This document shows positions 63,007 to 64,000 of a stretch of DNA of 64,000 bases, one piece after another. The stretch covers positions 57,228-121,227 of the forward strand of contig NZ_PJMC01000014.1 in the NCBI RefSeq assembly GCF_002892795.1, given 5' to 3'. The DNA is from Arthrobacter sp. AFG20 (GTDB lineage Bacteria > Actinomycetota > Actinomycetes > Actinomycetales > Micrococcaceae). Position numbers and translations under genes: made by a program. Below the pieces are notes generated by a model. It had not been told where the DNA came from and searched no databases. It worked only from the letters and a program-made list of their open reading frames with translations. Positions within the stretch are counted from its first letter, which is position 1. Every line of letters begins with the position of its first letter.

Positions 63007-63085
63007 GGGGAGTTGCGCTTTACGAGCCGGCGTTCCCGCCGGGCTCCACGCGTGCTGACCGCTCCCATCCAGGAAAGGCCTCCCT

Positions 63086-63823
63086 GTGCGTGTCCTCACC
63101 ATCATCCCCACCTACAACGAGCTGGAGTCGCTTCCCAAGACTCTGGGACGCCTGCGCGCCGCCGTGCCGGCTTCCGACGTCCTCGTAGTGGACGACAACA
63201 GCCCGGACGGCACCGGGCAGCTGGCGGACAGCATCGCTGCCGGGGACAACCAGGTCCACGTCCTGCACCGGAAGGGCAAGGAAGGCCTCGGCGCCGCCTA
63301 CATCGCGGGCTTCAAGTGGGGACTGGACGCCGGCTACGACGTCCTGGTCGAGATGGACGCCGACGGCTCGCACCAGCCCGAACAGCTGCCTAGCCTGCTG
63401 GAGGCCGTGGACCAGGGTGCAGACCTCGCCATGGGTTCCCGCTGGGTAAAGGGCGGAAGCGTCGTGAACTGGCCCCTGTACCGCCAGGCCATCTCCCGGA
63501 CCGGTAGCACTTACGCGCGCATCATGCTCGGCCTCAAGATCAAGGACGTGACCGGCGGTTACCGCGCGTTCCGGCGTACCACGCTGGAGAAGCTGAACCT
63601 GGACCAGGTCGATTCCGTCGGTTACGGCTTCCAGGTGGACCTGGCATGGCGCGTTGCGAAGATGGGCCTGAACATCGTGGAGCGGCCCATCACCTTCGTG
63701 GAGCGGGAACTCGGGGCTTCCAAGATGAGCGGCAACATTGTGGTTGAGGCCATGATCAATGTGACGAAGTGGGGCCTGACCGCCCGCTGGAGGAAGCTGA
63801 CGGGCAAGAGCCCGCGCGACTAG
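63086..63823 (+). CDS. ppm1: Polyprenol monophosphomannose synthase (DPM1-like, single domain)
   Basis: The 245-residue GT2 enzyme transfers mannose from GDP-mannose to polyprenol phosphate, supplying mannose for lipoglycans and protein mannosylation. It has [15 protein letters not shown], the metal-binding [11 protein letters not shown] and GSRWVKGG, with [10 protein letters not shown] typical of the family. Mycobacterial Ppm1 has a second, membrane domain related to Lnt; this protein is the catalytic domain only. The start is GTG at 63086 (AGGAAAGGCCTCCCT upstream). It converges with an rbpA-like gene. Confidence 0.92.
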   Translation: MRVLTIIPTYNELESLPKTLGRLRAAVPASDVLVVDDNSPDGTGQLADSIAAGDNQVHVLHRKGKEGLGAAYIAGFKWGLDAGYDVLVEMDADGSHQPEQLPSLLEAVDQGADLAMGSRWVKGGSVVNWPLYRQAISRTGSTYARIMLGLKIKDVTGGYRAFRRTTLEKLNLDQVDSVGYGFQVDLAWRVAKMGLNIVERPITFVERELGASKMSGNIVVEAMINVTKWGLTARWRKLTGKSPRD

Positions 63824-63850
63824 CTGGCACCAAGAACCGGTCCGATACGC

Positions 63851-63898
63851 AAAAGGCCGGATCGGCTGCATCCATGGATGCAGCCGATCCGGCCTTTT
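63851..63898. terminator. Perfect 48-bp palindrome, bidirectional terminator
   Basis: The two 24-base arms (63851-63874 and 63875-63898) are exact complements with no spacer. They begin with AAAA and end with TTTT, so both directions have a T-tail. The element lies between the convergent ppm1 and rbpA-like genes. Confidence 0.92.
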
Positions 63899-63930
63899 GG
63901 CTGTGGCGCCTGCCTGCCGGCTAGCAGCGG

Positions 63931-64000
63931 CTAGGCTGAACGCCGTTCGCCGCGGCGCTCACGCAGAATGGTGAGGCGGTCTTCGAGGATCTGCTCCAGC
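63931..64000 (-). CDS. rbpA: RbpA-like RNA polymerase-binding protein (C-terminal 22 residues only)
   Basis: The minus strand encodes the last 22 residues, LEQILEDRLTILRERRGERR followed by SA and a TAG at 63931-63933; the rest lies outside the window. The charged helix (LEELLxERLxxLRxRR type) matches the C-terminal sigma-interaction helix of RbpA, an actinobacterial RNA-polymerase activator. In mycobacteria rbpA lies directly next to ppm1, which supports the call. Only the tail is visible, so the assignment depends on context. Confidence 0.65.
   Translation of the reverse strand, partial: LEQILEDRLTILRERRGERRSA

Larger units (their letters stand above)
62644..63085. other. Non-coding gap between the amidohydrolase and ppm1 genes
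   Basis: This 442-base gap holds no supported frame. It contains a GC stem-loop (62746-62765), a possible promoter TTGACA (62754-62759) with TAGCAT (62776-62781), a nested inverted repeat (62792-62877), and the TATAAT box at 63001-63006. Confidence 0.6.

Noticed and set aside
1..64000. CRISPR arrays, insertion sequences, prophage or plasmid functions
   Set aside because: No regularly spaced repeats with unique spacers, no transposase or integrase, and no phage structural genes were seen on either strand.

Overview
The window is chromosomal DNA of a high-GC actinobacterium, most likely a member of the Micrococcaceae (Arthrobacter, Pseudarthrobacter or a close relative). The evidence is the complete Pup-proteasome locus, the mycothiol ligase gene mshC, the divergent glgC/glgA pair, an RbpA-like C-terminus beside a single-domain Ppm1, the fused PafB-PafC regulator, and the frequent GTG starts. 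I see no phage, transposase, CRISPR array or plasmid functions. The genus is inferred from gene content; no similarity search was possible.

Layout. 1-2459: the end of a peptide-ligase-like operon (circularly permuted ATP-grasp, alpha-E protein, transglutaminase). 2492-7269: a flavin reductase-like protein, an unusual zinc-knuckle SDR, and the divergent glycogen genes glgC and glgA. 7388-13846: a self-contained acyl-CoA oxidation module in which fadE and a TetR gene point away from thiolase, large FabG and MaoC hydratase genes, with one perfect 33-bp palindrome between them. 13889-19442: transport, redox and small accessory genes (FUSC permease, Xi-class GST, M50 peptidase, YqeY, small proteins, a lipoprotein, an SRPBCC protein). 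19525-26302: two heavy-metal-type RND pumps around a very small lipoprotein adaptor. 26690-28731: a sodium:solute symporter with its DUF3311 partner. 28933-34995: a 2,020-residue anchored surface protein with Ig/cadherin-like and fibronectin III repeats, followed by tRNA-Leu(GAG).

35583-46088 is conserved actinobacterial housekeeping: M20 peptidase, acyl-CoA dehydrogenase, DUF5703, aldo/keto reductase, uppP, mshC, PAC2 protein, HAD hydrolase, site-2 protease and trmI. 46171-52852 is the proteasome block arc-dop-pup-prcB-prcA-pafA. It is followed by two FKBP prolyl isomerases, the DNA-damage regulator pafBC, tatA-tatC, the helicase helY, an amidohydrolase, ppm1 and the end of a convergent rbpA. 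From memory, this order resembles the M. tuberculosis interval from trmI to helY.

The least-explained elements are: the two-pump RND locus with a truncated adaptor and altered proton-relay residues in one pump; an SDR with a CX2C-X14-CX2C knuckle and Thr in place of the catalytic Tyr; about fifteen genes with a TAnnnT box 6-7 bases before the start codon (candidate leaderless transcripts); short 13-17 bp tandem repeats at gene ends; and a nested-hairpin candidate RNA upstream of ppm1.
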